DNA from: an uncultured Paracoccaceae bacterium | Lineage (GTDB): Bacteria > Pseudomonadota > Alphaproteobacteria > Rhodobacterales > Rhodobacteraceae | DNA: 64,000 bases | NCBI GenBank assembly: GCA_947493145.1 | Contig: CANLPZ010000001.1 | Coordinates: 372,001-436,000, forward strand | Reading direction: 5' to 3' | Shown here: positions 9,461 to 18,407 of the stretch, in pieces | Numbering within the stretch: position 1 is the stretch's first letter | How the letters are laid out: every line of letters starts with the position of its first letter | The notes under the pieces: generated by a model | The model's input: the letters and a program-made list of their open reading frames with translations, nothing else | What the model was told of the DNA's origin: nothing | The model's database searches: none | Program-made: the position numbers and the translations under genes

Positions 9461-9489
9461 AAATTCGCCGTAGCGCCACCCAATGTCAA
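9461..9489 (-). promoter_or_regulatory. Candidate sigma-70 promoter of bioY
   Basis: On the minus strand a perfect TTGACA (9484-9489) is followed after 17 bases by GAATTT (9461-9466). The -10 is weak. No TTATCTATAA-like BioR operator was seen nearby. Confidence 0.45.
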
Positions 9490-9605
9490 CCGTTGGACCG
9501 TGATATAGCGCAAACATTCACACAATGTCGCAGGATTTTTTCAATTTTTTGCCGGACCGGTCGCCATCCCTTGACCTTTCATCTTGTGCGGGTCAAACCG
9601 CCTTT

Positions 9606-10250
9606 ATGACACAAATTGCTCTTATCACCGGTGCGTCACGCGGGCTTGGCGCAGCTTTAGCCGAAGCATTGGCGCCGAAATATCATATTGTTGCTGTTGG
9701 GCGTACTGTTGGTGCGCTAGAGGATCTGGACGATCGGATCCAAGGCAAAGGCGGGCAAGCGACCTTGGCCCCAATGGATGTTGCGACAGAGACCGCGATG
9801 CAACAATTGTGTCGTTCGATTTTTGATCGTTGGGGGAAGCTGGATTTGTGGTGCCACACGGCAGTGCATGCCGCACCTTTGGCGCCTGCTTCGCATCTTG
9901 CGGCGAAAGATTGGGACAAAAGCATCGACATTAATGCACGCGCCGTTGGGCGGTTGATCCCGTTTATCGAACCTTTGCTGACACCAGCAAATGGTCGCGC
10001 TGTCTTTTTCGACGATCCACGGGCGGGCGACAAATTCTTTGGCGCATATGGCGCGTCCAAAACAGCACAAATCGCATTGGCCCGCAGTTGGCAGGCTGAA
10101 ACGGTCAAAACAGGGCCGAAGGTGGATATTGTCACCCCGTCGGCAATGCCAACTGCCACGCGCGCACGTTTCTTTCCAGGCGAAGATCGCGCCGGCCTGA
10201 CCGATATTCATACTGAGGCCGCACGGATCATCGACGAACTGAGTCTGTAG
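9606..10250 (+). CDS. SDR-fold protein lacking the catalytic serine
   Basis: Short-chain dehydrogenase/reductase fold of 214 residues. It has the nucleotide motif TGASRGLGAAL and the YGASK active-site pair, but the position of the catalytic Ser (13 residues before Tyr) is in FFDD, with no serine. Start at ATG 9606 gives a normal SDR N-terminus (MTQIALITGAS); the frame is open to 9525 but that stretch is not SDR-like. Substrate unknown. It precedes surE by 90 bases and may share its transcript. Confidence 0.8.
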   Translation: MTQIALITGASRGLGAALAEALAPKYHIVAVGRTVGALEDLDDRIQGKGGQATLAPMDVATETAMQQLCRSIFDRWGKLDLWCHTAVHAAPLAPASHLAAKDWDKSIDINARAVGRLIPFIEPLLTPANGRAVFFDDPRAGDKFFGAYGASKTAQIALARSWQAETVKTGPKVDIVTPSAMPTATRARFFPGEDRAGLTDIHTEAARIIDELSL

Positions 10251-10340
10251 CGTCACTATTTCCGCGTTTTCGTTCGCCGTCACTTGCCCGAATGCCAAGG
10301 CTCGCCTAGGAAAGAGAAAACAGCGGCAAGGGCGGTAACT

Positions 10341-11123
10341 ATGCGCGTATTGATCACCAATGATGATGGCATCAATGCACCAGGATTAAAGGTGCTGGAA
10401 CAAATCGCATCTGAAATCGCGGGTCCAGAGGGTGAGGTGTGGACGGTTGCACCCGCCTTTGAACAATCGGGCGTGGGACATTGCATCAGTTACACACACC
10501 CCTTCATGGTTTCGAAATTCAGCGATCGTCGGTTCGCAGCCGAAGGATCACCCGCCGATTGTGTGTTGACCGCCTTGTCCGATGTTATGCCAGACCGTCC
10601 TGATTTGGTCCTTTCAGGCGTGAACCGTGGGAACAATGCGGGGGAAAACACGCTGTATTCCGGAACCATCGGCGCGGCGATGGAGGCGGCTTTGCAGGGC
10701 ATCACAGCGATTGCGTTGTCGCAATATTTCGGGCCTGAAAACGCCAACTTGGACAACCCGTTTGACGCGGCCGCGCAACATGGTGCGAAGGTGGTGCGCA
10801 AAATTTTGGGCGCGCACCCAGATGACGCGAACGATTACAAATTGTTTTACAACGTGAATTTTCCGCCCGTCGCCGCCGCAGATGTCAAAGGCACGCGTGC
10901 CGTGACCCAAGGGTTCAGACGCGATGTTAAAATGGGACTGGAACCGACCACGGCCCCCTCAGGGCGCAAATTCTTGTGGATCAAAGGCGGACCGCAAAAC
11001 ACCCCCACATTGCCCGGATCGGACGTGCATGCCAATTTGAACGGCTATGTGTCCGTCACGCCAATGCGTGCAGATTTGACCGACACAGCGACGCTCACCG
11101 CGATGCAAAAGGTGTTTGAATGA
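10341..11123 (+). CDS. surE: 5'-nucleotidase / survival protein SurE
   Basis: Metal-dependent nucleoside 5'-monophosphate phosphatase linked to stationary-phase survival. The 260 residues begin [10 protein letters not shown], with the metal-binding Asp pair, followed by the phosphate-site motif SGVNRGNN. Start at ATG 10341 matches the family N-terminus. The stop overlaps pcm by 4 bases, and surE-pcm-nlpD is a cluster conserved across proteobacteria. Confidence 0.97.
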   Translation: MRVLITNDDGINAPGLKVLEQIASEIAGPEGEVWTVAPAFEQSGVGHCISYTHPFMVSKFSDRRFAAEGSPADCVLTALSDVMPDRPDLVLSGVNRGNNAGENTLYSGTIGAAMEAALQGITAIALSQYFGPENANLDNPFDAAAQHGAKVVRKILGAHPDDANDYKLFYNVNFPPVAAADVKGTRAVTQGFRRDVKMGLEPTTAPSGRKFLWIKGGPQNTPTLPGSDVHANLNGYVSVTPMRADLTDTATLTAMQKVFE

Positions 11124-11764
11124 CAACAGACGCCGAACAAAAAATGCAGTTTCTGTACGCCCTTCGGTCAAAGGGCGTCACGGATATGCGTGTATTATCT
11201 GCGATGGAAAAGATCGATCGCGGTCCATTTGTCACCGGCATTTTCACCGACCGTACGTATGAGGATATGCCTCTTCCGATTTCATGTGGTCAGACCATCA
11301 GCCAACCGTCTGTGGTTGGATTGATGACGCAGGCGTTGAACGTCCAACCACGTGACAAAGTTTTGGAGGTTGGTACCGGATCCGGTTATCAGGCCGCGAT
11401 CCTGTCACAGCTTGGGCGGCGCATCTATACTGTCGACCGATTTCGCCGCTTGGTGCGCGAAGCACGCCATATCTTTGAGGCGATGGATCTGAGCAATATC
11501 ACCGCCATTACCGCAGATGGAAGTCGCGGTTTGCCAGACCAAGCACCCTTTGATCGCATTCTGGTCACTGCAGCAGCAGAAGACCCCCCCGGCCCCCTCT
11601 TGGCGCAATTGCGTGTTGGGGGTATAATGGTATTACCGGTCGGGCAATCTGATACGGTTCAAAGCCTTATTCGCGTGGAACGCACGGAAACAGGGTTTGA
11701 ATACGAAGAGCTACGACAAGTCCGTTTTGTCCCTCTGTTAGAGGGGTTGGGCCAAGATGGATAA
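11120..11764 (+). CDS. pcm: Protein-L-isoaspartate O-methyltransferase
   Basis: Cytosolic SAM-dependent enzyme that methylates isoaspartyl residues and starts their repair. The 214 residues contain the substrate motif [11 protein letters not shown] and the SAM-binding motif [13 protein letters not shown]. It is coupled to surE by an ATGA overlap and precedes the nlpD-like gene by 54 bases. Confidence 0.96.
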   Translation: MTTDAEQKMQFLYALRSKGVTDMRVLSAMEKIDRGPFVTGIFTDRTYEDMPLPISCGQTISQPSVVGLMTQALNVQPRDKVLEVGTGSGYQAAILSQLGRRIYTVDRFRRLVREARHIFEAMDLSNITAITADGSRGLPDQAPFDRILVTAAAEDPPGPLLAQLRVGGIMVLPVGQSDTVQSLIRVERTETGFEYEELRQVRFVPLLEGLGQDG

Positions 11765-11818
11765 ACAAACCTAAGCGCACTGTGAAAACACGGGCGATGA
11801 GCATTGAGGATATGAGTA

Positions 11819-13006
11819 ATGGCGCAAATGAGCATTTTGGCCAATAAGATGAAGTTACTGTGTGGCGTCGCGGCGGTAACGCTTTTGAGCGCATGTGACC
11901 AACCGTTTGATTTCGACCTACGTGATTTGGCAAACGGGTTTGACACGTCGAACGCCGTTCAAAACATCGAACCCCGACCAAAGCCCGACAACCGTGGTGT
12001 GATTTCTTATCCGAACTACCAAGTTGCGGTGGCAAAGCGCGGCGATACCGTAACATCCGTTGCGCAACGTCTTGGGATCAGCCCAACAGAATTGGCCCGA
12101 TACAATGGAATTTCAGCTGACACCCAATTGCGTGACGGCGAAGTCATCGCCTTACCCGGACGTGTGTCGGAACCGTCACCTGCGACAGGTGCGGCAACAA
12201 CCGGTCCGATCCAACCTGCGCCGGTTGATGTGACGACATTGGCTGGGAACGCGATTGATAACGCCGCCCCAACAACACCATCGGCACAGCCTGCAACAAC
12301 GGCGCAACAACAAGTGACAGGTGTTGAACCGATCCGGCACAAAGTCGAACGCGGCGAAACCGCATATTCGATTGCACGCCTTTACGGAATTCCCGCCAAA
12401 ACACTGGCCGAATGGAACGGTTTAAGTGGTGATTTGGCCGTACGCGAAGGCCAATTCTTATTGGTGCCTGTAACAAACACGCCGGTCGCTGCGGCCCCTG
12501 CATCCGTCAGCGAACCGGGGTCCGGCACCACAACACCAACCCCGCCAAGTGCGACAAAACCATTGCCGGCAGCCACAACAACGGTTGCCGCCGCCCCTGC
12601 GCCAAAAGTTGACGCACCGGATTTATCCAGCACGCGCACACAAGCATCTGCGTCCAGCGCGAAATTCGTGTTCCCAACGAGCGGCAACATCATTCGCGCC
12701 TATAAAAAAGGGACAAATGACGGCATCGATATTGGCGCAAGCGCAGGTGCCGCGGTGAAAGCCGCAGATGCCGGCACCGTTGCTGCGATCACATCTGACA
12801 CGGATCAAGTGCCAATCATCGTGGTGAAACACGCCAACAACATTTTGACCGTGTACGCGAACGTCGACGGTATTAAGGTGAAAAAAGGTGACAAAGTGAG
12901 CCGCGGCCAAACGATTGCCGCAGTGCGTTCTGGGTCGCCTTCCTTCCTACATTTCGAGGTTCGCAAAGGCTTTGAAAGCGTCGATCCAACGACCTTTCTA
13001 CCCTAA
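11819..13006 (+). CDS. NlpD-like lipoprotein: two LysM repeats and a degenerate M23 (LytM) domain
   Basis: Probable outer-membrane lipoprotein that activates cell-wall amidases at division. A lipobox (LLSAC, Cys26) ends the signal peptide; two LysM peptidoglycan-binding repeats follow (about 62-107 and 165-212), then Pro/Thr-rich linkers and a C-terminal M23 domain (about 280-395). The first zinc ligand expected in HxGxD reads NDGID, so the domain should be catalytically dead, as in NlpD and EnvC. A GAGGA Shine-Dalgarno supports ATG 11819. It follows surE-pcm as nlpD does in other proteobacteria. Confidence 0.9.
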   Translation: MAQMSILANKMKLLCGVAAVTLLSACDQPFDFDLRDLANGFDTSNAVQNIEPRPKPDNRGVISYPNYQVAVAKRGDTVTSVAQRLGISPTELARYNGISADTQLRDGEVIALPGRVSEPSPATGAATTGPIQPAPVDVTTLAGNAIDNAAPTTPSAQPATTAQQQVTGVEPIRHKVERGETAYSIARLYGIPAKTLAEWNGLSGDLAVREGQFLLVPVTNTPVAAAPASVSEPGSGTTTPTPPSATKPLPAATTTVAAAPAPKVDAPDLSSTRTQASASSAKFVFPTSGNIIRAYKKGTNDGIDIGASAGAAVKAADAGTVAAITSDTDQVPIIVVKHANNILTVYANVDGIKVKKGDKVSRGQTIAAVRSGSPSFLHFEVRKGFESVDPTTFLP

Positions 13007-13037
13007 ACAGCAACGCAGACAGTCTTGATCTAATTGT

Positions 13038-13063
13038 GCGGAGCCTTCGGGCTCCGCCATTCA
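13038..13063 (+). terminator. Hairpin terminator after the nlpD-like gene
   Basis: Perfect GCGGAGCC / GGCTCCGC stem with a TTCG tetraloop (13038-13057) followed by CATTCATTTT. The T-run is modest. It lies between two convergent genes. Confidence 0.75.
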
Positions 13064-13065
13064 TT

Positions 13066-13971
13066 TTAGGCTCCCCAAAACGCAGGGTCCGCCAAATGTT
13101 TGGCCATTAAATCATACACCAACCGTATCCGTTTGGAGGAATGCAATTCACGGTGCGTGGTCAGCCATACAGGAAAAGTTTCAGGCGCTAAATCTGGCAG
13201 CACGACCTCAACCCCGTGTGTGCGGTCGCCAACCGTCGTCGCCATTGGTGTGATCCCAAAACCCAACTTGGTCATTTCCCAACCGAAGCTTCCATTTTCT
13301 GAAGCGATGGAAATATTGTCGGATGTAATGATAACATCCTTGGACGCCCAATATTGGATCGTTTCCTCAGGAGGGCCAAAGCTGACAAAATCTAAAGTGT
13401 TGAAATGTTTTAATGATTTCGGCCTTCCAACCCGATCAAGGTAGGAGGTTGACGCATAAAATTTTGCCTCTGCTTCCTGAACCAACCGCGCAATTAGATC
13501 CGGTTGTGACGGTCGCACATGACGAATGGCGATGTCTGCCTCGCGTCTTTGCAAATCTTGAACCTGATTGGAGGCAACGATTTCGATCCGCAATTTCGGA
13601 GCGACCTTTTGCAGTTCCTTCAAAATCGGGGGAAGCACATAAACCGCGAAAATATCAGCGGACGTGATGCAGACGGTGCCATCAATGGTTTCGGATTGAC
13701 CGGTGGCCGACAAAGATAACCGTTCCGCCGCATCACGCATTGCACGTACATGTTCGACCAAATCACGCCCCGTTGGTGTCAGTTCAACAGACCGCCCAAC
13801 CCGTTCGAATAGAACTACGCCGAGTTCATTTTCCAACGCTGTGATTTGACGCCCCAATGTCGGCTGTGTTTGCCCCAATGCCCGAGAGGCCGCAGAAAGC
13901 GATCCCTCTTCGACCGTCGCCAAAAAGGCGCGCGCACGGTTCCAATCAAAATTTATATGTGACCAATTCAT
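13066..13971 (-). CDS. LysR family transcriptional regulator
   Basis: The 301-residue protein has an N-terminal winged helix (about 10-68, with the recognition segment GSLSAASRALGQTQPTLGRQ) and a C-terminal substrate-binding domain from about residue 92. The target is not known; the divergent methyltransferase gene, whose start lies 84 bases away, is the natural candidate because LysR proteins often control the adjacent divergent gene. Confidence 0.92.
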   Translation of the reverse strand: MNWSHINFDWNRARAFLATVEEGSLSAASRALGQTQPTLGRQITALENELGVVLFERVGRSVELTPTGRDLVEHVRAMRDAAERLSLSATGQSETIDGTVCITSADIFAVYVLPPILKELQKVAPKLRIEIVASNQVQDLQRREADIAIRHVRPSQPDLIARLVQEAEAKFYASTSYLDRVGRPKSLKHFNTLDFVSFGPPEETIQYWASKDVIITSDNISIASENGSFGWEMTKLGFGITPMATTVGDRTHGVEVVLPDLAPETFPVWLTTHRELHSSKRIRLVYDLMAKHLADPAFWGA

Positions 13972-14055
13972 GCATTTTTGTATATATTAACTGCGTTTTT
14001 CGATAATACACATGCGATTTTCGTAGTGATAAACCAGCTGGCAAGGAGATGTCCA

Positions 14056-14691
14056 ATGAAAAACAGTAAAACCTTTTGGAACAGAGCCGCTGCAAAATAC
14101 GCGAAAGATCCGATTTCTGATCCGCAAGCGTACGAATACACCCGCGAACGTACCCGCAGCTATCTGTCAAAATCCGACCGTGTGTTAGAGGTCGGTTGTG
14201 GCACTGGGTCGACGGCGATTGAACTGGCCGACAGTTTGGGCCAGATCGTTGCAAGCGACATTTCAGGCGAAATGATAAAAATCGGCGCACAAAAGGCAGA
14301 AAAAGCTGGCATCAAGAACATTGAATTTGCAGAGGGTACATTGGACGATCTGATATATGCGGACGAAGAGTTCGACGTGATCCTCGCCCACAATGTTCTG
14401 CATCTTATCCCCGATCAACATGCAACCTTGGATCGCATTCATGCTTTGTTAAAACCCGGTGGAACCTTCATTTCGAAAACCATCTGTACGGGGACGAAAT
14501 CCACGCTCAAATTTCGCATAATGATCAGCATCGTGCCCTTGATGCAGCTGATTGGGCTGGCGCCATTCGTCAAAATACGCACGATATCCGAAATGGACCA
14601 AATGGTGACCAACGCGGGGTTCAAGATTGTCGAAACAGGTAACTACCCTGCCCGCCCACCAAGCAGGTACATCGTCGCTATGAAAGCGTAA
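14056..14691 (+). CDS. Class I SAM-dependent methyltransferase
   Basis: The 211-residue protein has the SAM motif VLEVGCGTGSTAIEL and a later DVILAHNVLHLI segment, the Methyltransf_11/25 pattern. The substrate cannot be read from the sequence. Start at ATG 14056 follows an AAGGAG Shine-Dalgarno at 14043-14048. Transcribed divergently from the LysR regulator. Its last 14 bases overlap the 3' end of the convergent DUF815 gene. Confidence 0.88.
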   Translation: MKNSKTFWNRAAAKYAKDPISDPQAYEYTRERTRSYLSKSDRVLEVGCGTGSTAIELADSLGQIVASDISGEMIKIGAQKAEKAGIKNIEFAEGTLDDLIYADEEFDVILAHNVLHLIPDQHATLDRIHALLKPGGTFISKTICTGTKSTLKFRIMISIVPLMQLIGLAPFVKIRTISEMDQMVTNAGFKIVETGNYPARPPSRYIVAMKA

Positions 14692-15517
14692 CGCCGCGAC
14701 GTCCAGCGAGATCGCAGAAGAATTGCCATGCCACACGGCCTGAACGGCTGCCGCGGGTGGCTTGCCATTCGATGGCTTCTGCGCGCAGCGTGTCAGGGTC
14801 AACATCCACACCATATGCATCACAATACCCGCGGATCATCATCAGGTATTCGTCTTGGTCACAGGGATGGAACCCAAGCCACAGACCAAAACGGTCAGAC
14901 AGTGAAACTTTTTCTTCAACAGCTTCGGCTGGATTAATCGCCGACGACCGTTCGTTTTCGATCATGTCCCGCGGCATAAGGTGGCGTCGATTGGACGTGG
15001 CATAAAGCACCACATTGTCCGGCCGCCCCTCGATCCCGCCATCCAAAACCGCCTTGAGCGATTTGTAATGCTCGTCATCATGGCTAAACGACAAATCATC
15101 GCAAAAGATCACGAACCTTGCTGCACTGGCCCGCAACAGGTTCAACAACCGGCCAATGCTGGGCAAATCCTCGCGTTGGACTTCGACCAGTTTCAAATCA
15201 TACTGCTGTGCAGTCACCGCGCCATGCACCGCCTTTACCAAAGATGATTTTCCCATCCCGCGCGCGCCCCACAAAAGCGCGTTGTTGGCAGGTAACCCTT
15301 TTGCGAATTGCAGCGTGTTGGACAAAAGCGTGTCGCGGGATCGGTTAATTCCAACAAGCAAATCCAAATCAACGCGGTTGATTTTGGTGACAGGTTCCAA
15401 ACGATCGGGTGACACATGCCAGACAAACGCATCTGCACTGTTAAAATCCGGCGCATCAAGCGGCGCTGGAGACATGCGTTCCAACGCCGCTGCGATACGA
15501 TCCAATGGATCAGCCAT
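14678..15517 (-). CDS. DUF815 family AAA+-like ATP-binding protein
   Basis: P-loop protein of 279 residues with Walker [10 protein letters not shown], a Walker B-like [10 protein letters not shown], and the sensor segment [13 protein letters not shown] typical of DUF815. The biological role is not known. Start ATG 15517 lies just inside the end of tatC (8-base overlap), so it is likely the last gene of the tat operon. The 3' end overlaps the convergent methyltransferase gene by 14 bases. Confidence 0.88.
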   Translation of the reverse strand: MADPLDRIAAALERMSPAPLDAPDFNSADAFVWHVSPDRLEPVTKINRVDLDLLVGINRSRDTLLSNTLQFAKGLPANNALLWGARGMGKSSLVKAVHGAVTAQQYDLKLVEVQREDLPSIGRLLNLLRASAARFVIFCDDLSFSHDDEHYKSLKAVLDGGIEGRPDNVVLYATSNRRHLMPRDMIENERSSAINPAEAVEEKVSLSDRFGLWLGFHPCDQDEYLMMIRGYCDAYGVDVDPDTLRAEAIEWQATRGSRSGRVAWQFFCDLAGRRGVTLS

Positions 15518-16382
15518 TGTCAGTCTCACCCTCGTCATCTTCATCGTCTTCGAACCAAAGTCCTTCGGCACGAAGTTTCTTTTCGCGGTTCTTCTCAATC
15601 CGACGGACCAACTGAATGGACACTTCGTAAAGACCATAGACAGCGACAAAAAGGATAACTTGGGTAAAGATATCGGGCGGAGTGACAATGCCCGCCAAAA
15701 CCAGAATGGCAACAAGCGCGTATTTGCGAACGGCAATCAAACCATCAGCGCTGACAAGTCCGACTTTGCCCAGAAGTGACAATAACACAGGCAATTGGAA
15801 ACACATCCCAAACGCCATGATAAATGTTATCGTAAGCGACAGATATTCAGCAATCGACCCTTGGAACAGGACCGAACCAGAGCCTGCTGTTGCTTGGCCT
15901 TCTGATACGGTTTCACCATTGGTGCCGCCGAATTCTTGGAACGCGAGGAAAAAATCGTAAGCCAATGGAATTACAACATAATAACAAAACGCTGCGCCAA
16001 GAAAGAACATGAACGGCGAGGCAACCATGAACGGCAAAAACGCGTTTTTTTCGTTCTTATACAGCCCCGGCGCCACAAACCGCCAAAGTTGAAACCCGAT
16101 GACAGGAAACGCCATCGCAAAACCGGCCATGATCGAAATTCTGATTTGGACAAAAAAGCCTTCTTGCAAACGGATCATTTGCAAATTGCAGTCCTGCATT
16201 CGTTCAGCCAAAGCCGAGCAAACCGGTTGCTTTAGAAAGTTAAAAATGTCCCCTGCCCAATAAAAGCAGATGAAAATACAGATCACAAAGGCAATCGCGG
16301 CATAGATCAAGCGCGTGCGGAGTTCCGCCAAATGTTCAATCAACGGGGCGGAGCTTTCTTCGATGTCTTCAGTCGCGCTCAT
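15510..16382 (-). CDS. tatC: Sec-independent translocase TatC
   Basis: Core receptor of the twin-arginine pathway that exports folded proteins. The 290 residues show six hydrophobic segments, the N-terminal HLAELRTRL motif that reads the twin-arginine signal, and the conserved FFVQIRISI periplasmic loop. The C-terminus is an acidic tail. ATGA overlap with tatB upstream; DUF815 gene downstream. Confidence 0.97.
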   Translation of the reverse strand: MSATEDIEESSAPLIEHLAELRTRLIYAAIAFVICIFICFYWAGDIFNFLKQPVCSALAERMQDCNLQMIRLQEGFFVQIRISIMAGFAMAFPVIGFQLWRFVAPGLYKNEKNAFLPFMVASPFMFFLGAAFCYYVVIPLAYDFFLAFQEFGGTNGETVSEGQATAGSGSVLFQGSIAEYLSLTITFIMAFGMCFQLPVLLSLLGKVGLVSADGLIAVRKYALVAILVLAGIVTPPDIFTQVILFVAVYGLYEVSIQLVRRIEKNREKKLRAEGLWFEDDEDDEGETDNG

Positions 16383-16954
16383 GATTTGGCCTGTGTCTTA
16401 GGTGTTTTGGCTGTCGTTTTTTTTGCGGCGGTTTTTTTCGCGGCGGTTGTTTTGGACGTCGTCGATTTGGTGGACGCCGACTTAGCCGCCGTTTTCTTGG
16501 CTGCCGGCTTTTTTGCCGGCGCTTTCGCTGCAGGTTTTGCTGTGTCAGCCGCCGCATTGTCGCCTTCAGCTGCGGCCTTTTTCGCGGCTTCACGCGTTTC
16601 TGTCGCCTCGCGAATTTTCCGTGCGTCTTCAGCCCGTTTTTGAGCCAGTTTCGCGGTTTCAGGCCCAACCGCTTTTTGAGTCTGCCCCGGTTCCCAGTTG
16701 TTGAAACTGTCGGCCGCCTCTTTCAGCTTGTCCATTCCCGTCGCGGCAGGGCTGGTCATACTTTTCAGATCTTTCGCCAAATCCCCTGCACCGGTCGCAT
16801 CCGCAGCGTCATTCATTGCAGTTTGAAATTCGCGCGCCATACGTCGCAGCTTGGCCGTTACCTTGCCAAGAGTCTGAAACATAACAGGTAAATCTTTTGG
16901 TCCCACGACGATCAATGCGATCACGCCGACCAATAACAGCTCACTCCAGCCCAT
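16379..16954 (-). CDS. tatB: Sec-independent translocase TatB with a long Ala/Lys-rich tail
   Basis: TatB partners TatC in binding signal peptides. The start [19 protein letters not shown] is the TatB membrane helix and hinge, followed by an amphipathic helix. After about residue 125 the protein turns into a low-complexity tail of Ala, Lys, Thr and Pro resembling histone H1 tails; similar tails occur in two nuo-operon proteins of this window. The 191 residues are within the family range. Overlaps tatC by 4 bases. Confidence 0.95.
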   Translation of the reverse strand: MGWSELLLVGVIALIVVGPKDLPVMFQTLGKVTAKLRRMAREFQTAMNDAADATGAGDLAKDLKSMTSPAATGMDKLKEAADSFNNWEPGQTQKAVGPETAKLAQKRAEDARKIREATETREAAKKAAAEGDNAAADTAKPAAKAPAKKPAAKKTAAKSASTKSTTSKTTAAKKTAAKKTTAKTPKTQAKS

Positions 16955-16978
16955 AGACTTGTGCCTTTGTAATACGTG

Positions 16979-17206
16979 TTACGCTTTGTCTTTGTCTTCT
17001 GGTGTCACGTCTTTGGCTTCTTCCGCCGCCGCTTCTTCCAGCTCTTTTGTGCCGTCGGCCACGCCTTTTTTGAACGATGTAATGCCTTTGCCGACTTCGC
17101 CCATCAATGACGAAATTTTACCACGGCCAAATAGAACCAAAACCACGACGGCGATGATCAACCAGCCAAATGGCGGAATGTTTGTCAGAAACAATGCAGA
17201 TGTCAT
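16979..17206 (-). CDS. tatA: Sec-independent translocase TatA
   Basis: Pore-forming component of the Tat system. It is 75 residues from ATG 17206, which has AAAGGA upstream; the longer frame adds ten unlikely residues. Seen: one membrane helix, the [11 protein letters not shown] hinge motif and an amphipathic helix with acidic C-terminus. First gene of tatA-tatB-tatC-DUF815. Confidence 0.95.
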   Translation of the reverse strand: MTSALFLTNIPPFGWLIIAVVVLVLFGRGKISSLMGEVGKGITSFKKGVADGTKELEEAAAEEAKDVTPEDKDKA

Positions 17207-17340
17207 TTTCGTATCCTTTACCTTTGCTCCCAACGCGGAAGCTTTGTTCGAACCTAGGTCGGAACCACAGGTTTTAAAAGCAAGTGATCACAGGATTTCG
17301 GGCTTTTTGCTTGGGTTTCGCACGAATTTGTGACAAAAAA

Positions 17341-17365
17341 CTGTCAACTGACAGGTTTGTGTCAG
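17341..17365. promoter_or_regulatory. Inverted repeat, possible operator upstream of the 17415 gene and WYL regulator
   Basis: CTGTCA-AC-TGACAG (17341-17354) is a 6+2+6 palindrome, and a further half-site TGTGTCAG follows at 17358-17365. It lies about 50-75 bases before the 17415 start, between the divergent tat operon and this two-gene unit, a likely place for autoregulation by the WYL protein. Assignment is inference. Confidence 0.4.
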
Positions 17366-17414
17366 TAAGGTGTCGATATCTGTCGCTCTGCAAACTCAAA
17401 AAGAGGAGAATCAC

Positions 17415-17723
17415 ATGAGTGGAATTGCAGAAATCGTAACCTTTACTTTGATCGCTGGCAGTGACCCTGTTGCCTTTTTGGAGGCCGCGAAAGGAACTGA
17501 TGTCTTTGTTCAATCACAAGCTGGATTTGTCCGTCGTCACCTTAGCCAGAACGAAAATGGCATGTGGACGGACTATGTGTTGTGGACAGACATGGACGCC
17601 GCCAAAACTGCAGCTGCGGCCGCGATGACGCACCCCAGTTTTGAGCCCTTAGTTGTAATGATCGATATGGACAGTTTTTCAATGCGACATGAAACTGTAA
17701 GGGCGACCTTTCAAAAGGAATAG
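17415..17723 (+). CDS. Small monooxygenase-like (dimeric alpha-beta barrel) protein
   Basis: The protein of 102 residues starts at ATG 17415 with AGAGGAGAA just upstream. The pattern of a beta strand with Ile/Val (EIVTFTLIAG), a helix with FLEAAK, then FVRRHLSQ and a WTDYVLWTDM strand resembles the antibiotic-biosynthesis-monooxygenase ferredoxin-like fold. No catalytic residues are certain. It is 3 bases upstream of the WYL regulator and probably co-transcribed. Confidence 0.7.
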   Translation: MSGIAEIVTFTLIAGSDPVAFLEAAKGTDVFVQSQAGFVRRHLSQNENGMWTDYVLWTDMDAAKTAAAAAMTHPSFEPLVVMIDMDSFSMRHETVRATFQKE

Positions 17724-17726
17724 TGA

Positions 17727-18407
17727 ATGAGACGCACCGACCGACTGTTTGATCTGATTCAAATTTTGCGCGATGGCCGATTGCATCGCGCCCAAGACAT
17801 CGCGGACAAATTAGAAGTGTCGGTGCGTACCATTTACCGTGACATGGATACGCTGATGGCCTCGGGCCTACCAATCGAGGGGGAACGTGGGTTGGGTTAT
17901 ATGATCACCGCTGCGATCACCCTGCCCCCGTTGAACCTGACACTTACCGAGCTTGAAGCCCTGCATTTGGGCATGGCGATTGTCGGCGAAGCCGCTGATG
18001 ATGAACTCAAATCCGCCGCTGCATCCTTGTCATCCAAAATTGACGCGGTCTTGCCAGAAGACCGCACAGCCCCGCCCACAGGATGGGGATTTGCGATCTA
18101 TCCCTTTGCAGATGCCGCCAAAGGATTCCAACATATGCCGTCGCTTCGCGCTGCAATCCGTTCGCGTCAGAAAGTGGATATCTCGTATCGCGATTTAGAA
18201 AACAATATGACACAGCGCGTCATTCGACCGCTGCAAATGGAATATTGGGGGCGGGTTTGGACCGTTACCGCCTGGTGCGAATTGCGAAGCGATTTTAGAG
18301 TGTTCCGTGTTGATCGAATTGAACACCTCAACGTGCTTCCGCAGCTATTTGTCGACGAGAAAGGCAAGACGCTGGCTGACTTTATCGCCGCGCAAGATAC
18401 TGCTTAG
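17727..18407 (+). CDS. YafY-type HTH/WYL transcriptional regulator
   Basis: The 226-residue protein has an N-terminal HTH_11 domain (RRTDRLFDLIQILRDGRLH then the recognition helix VSVRTIYRDMDTL) and a C-terminal WYL-type ligand domain (about 130-220), with WCELRSDFRVFRVDRI at its end. WYL regulators sense small ligands or nucleic acids. The stop codon overlaps the stop of the opposing ABC ATPase gene by 4 bases. Confidence 0.9.
   Translation: MRRTDRLFDLIQILRDGRLHRAQDIADKLEVSVRTIYRDMDTLMASGLPIEGERGLGYMITAAITLPPLNLTLTELEALHLGMAIVGEAADDELKSAAASLSSKIDAVLPEDRTAPPTGWGFAIYPFADAAKGFQHMPSLRAAIRSRQKVDISYRDLENNMTQRVIRPLQMEYWGRVWTVTAWCELRSDFRVFRVDRIEHLNVLPQLFVDEKGKTLADFIAAQDTA

Noticed and set aside
16332..16643. 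Hydrophobic plus-strand frame opposite tatB
   Set aside because: Antisense of the TatB Ala/Lys-rich tail, the same artefact.
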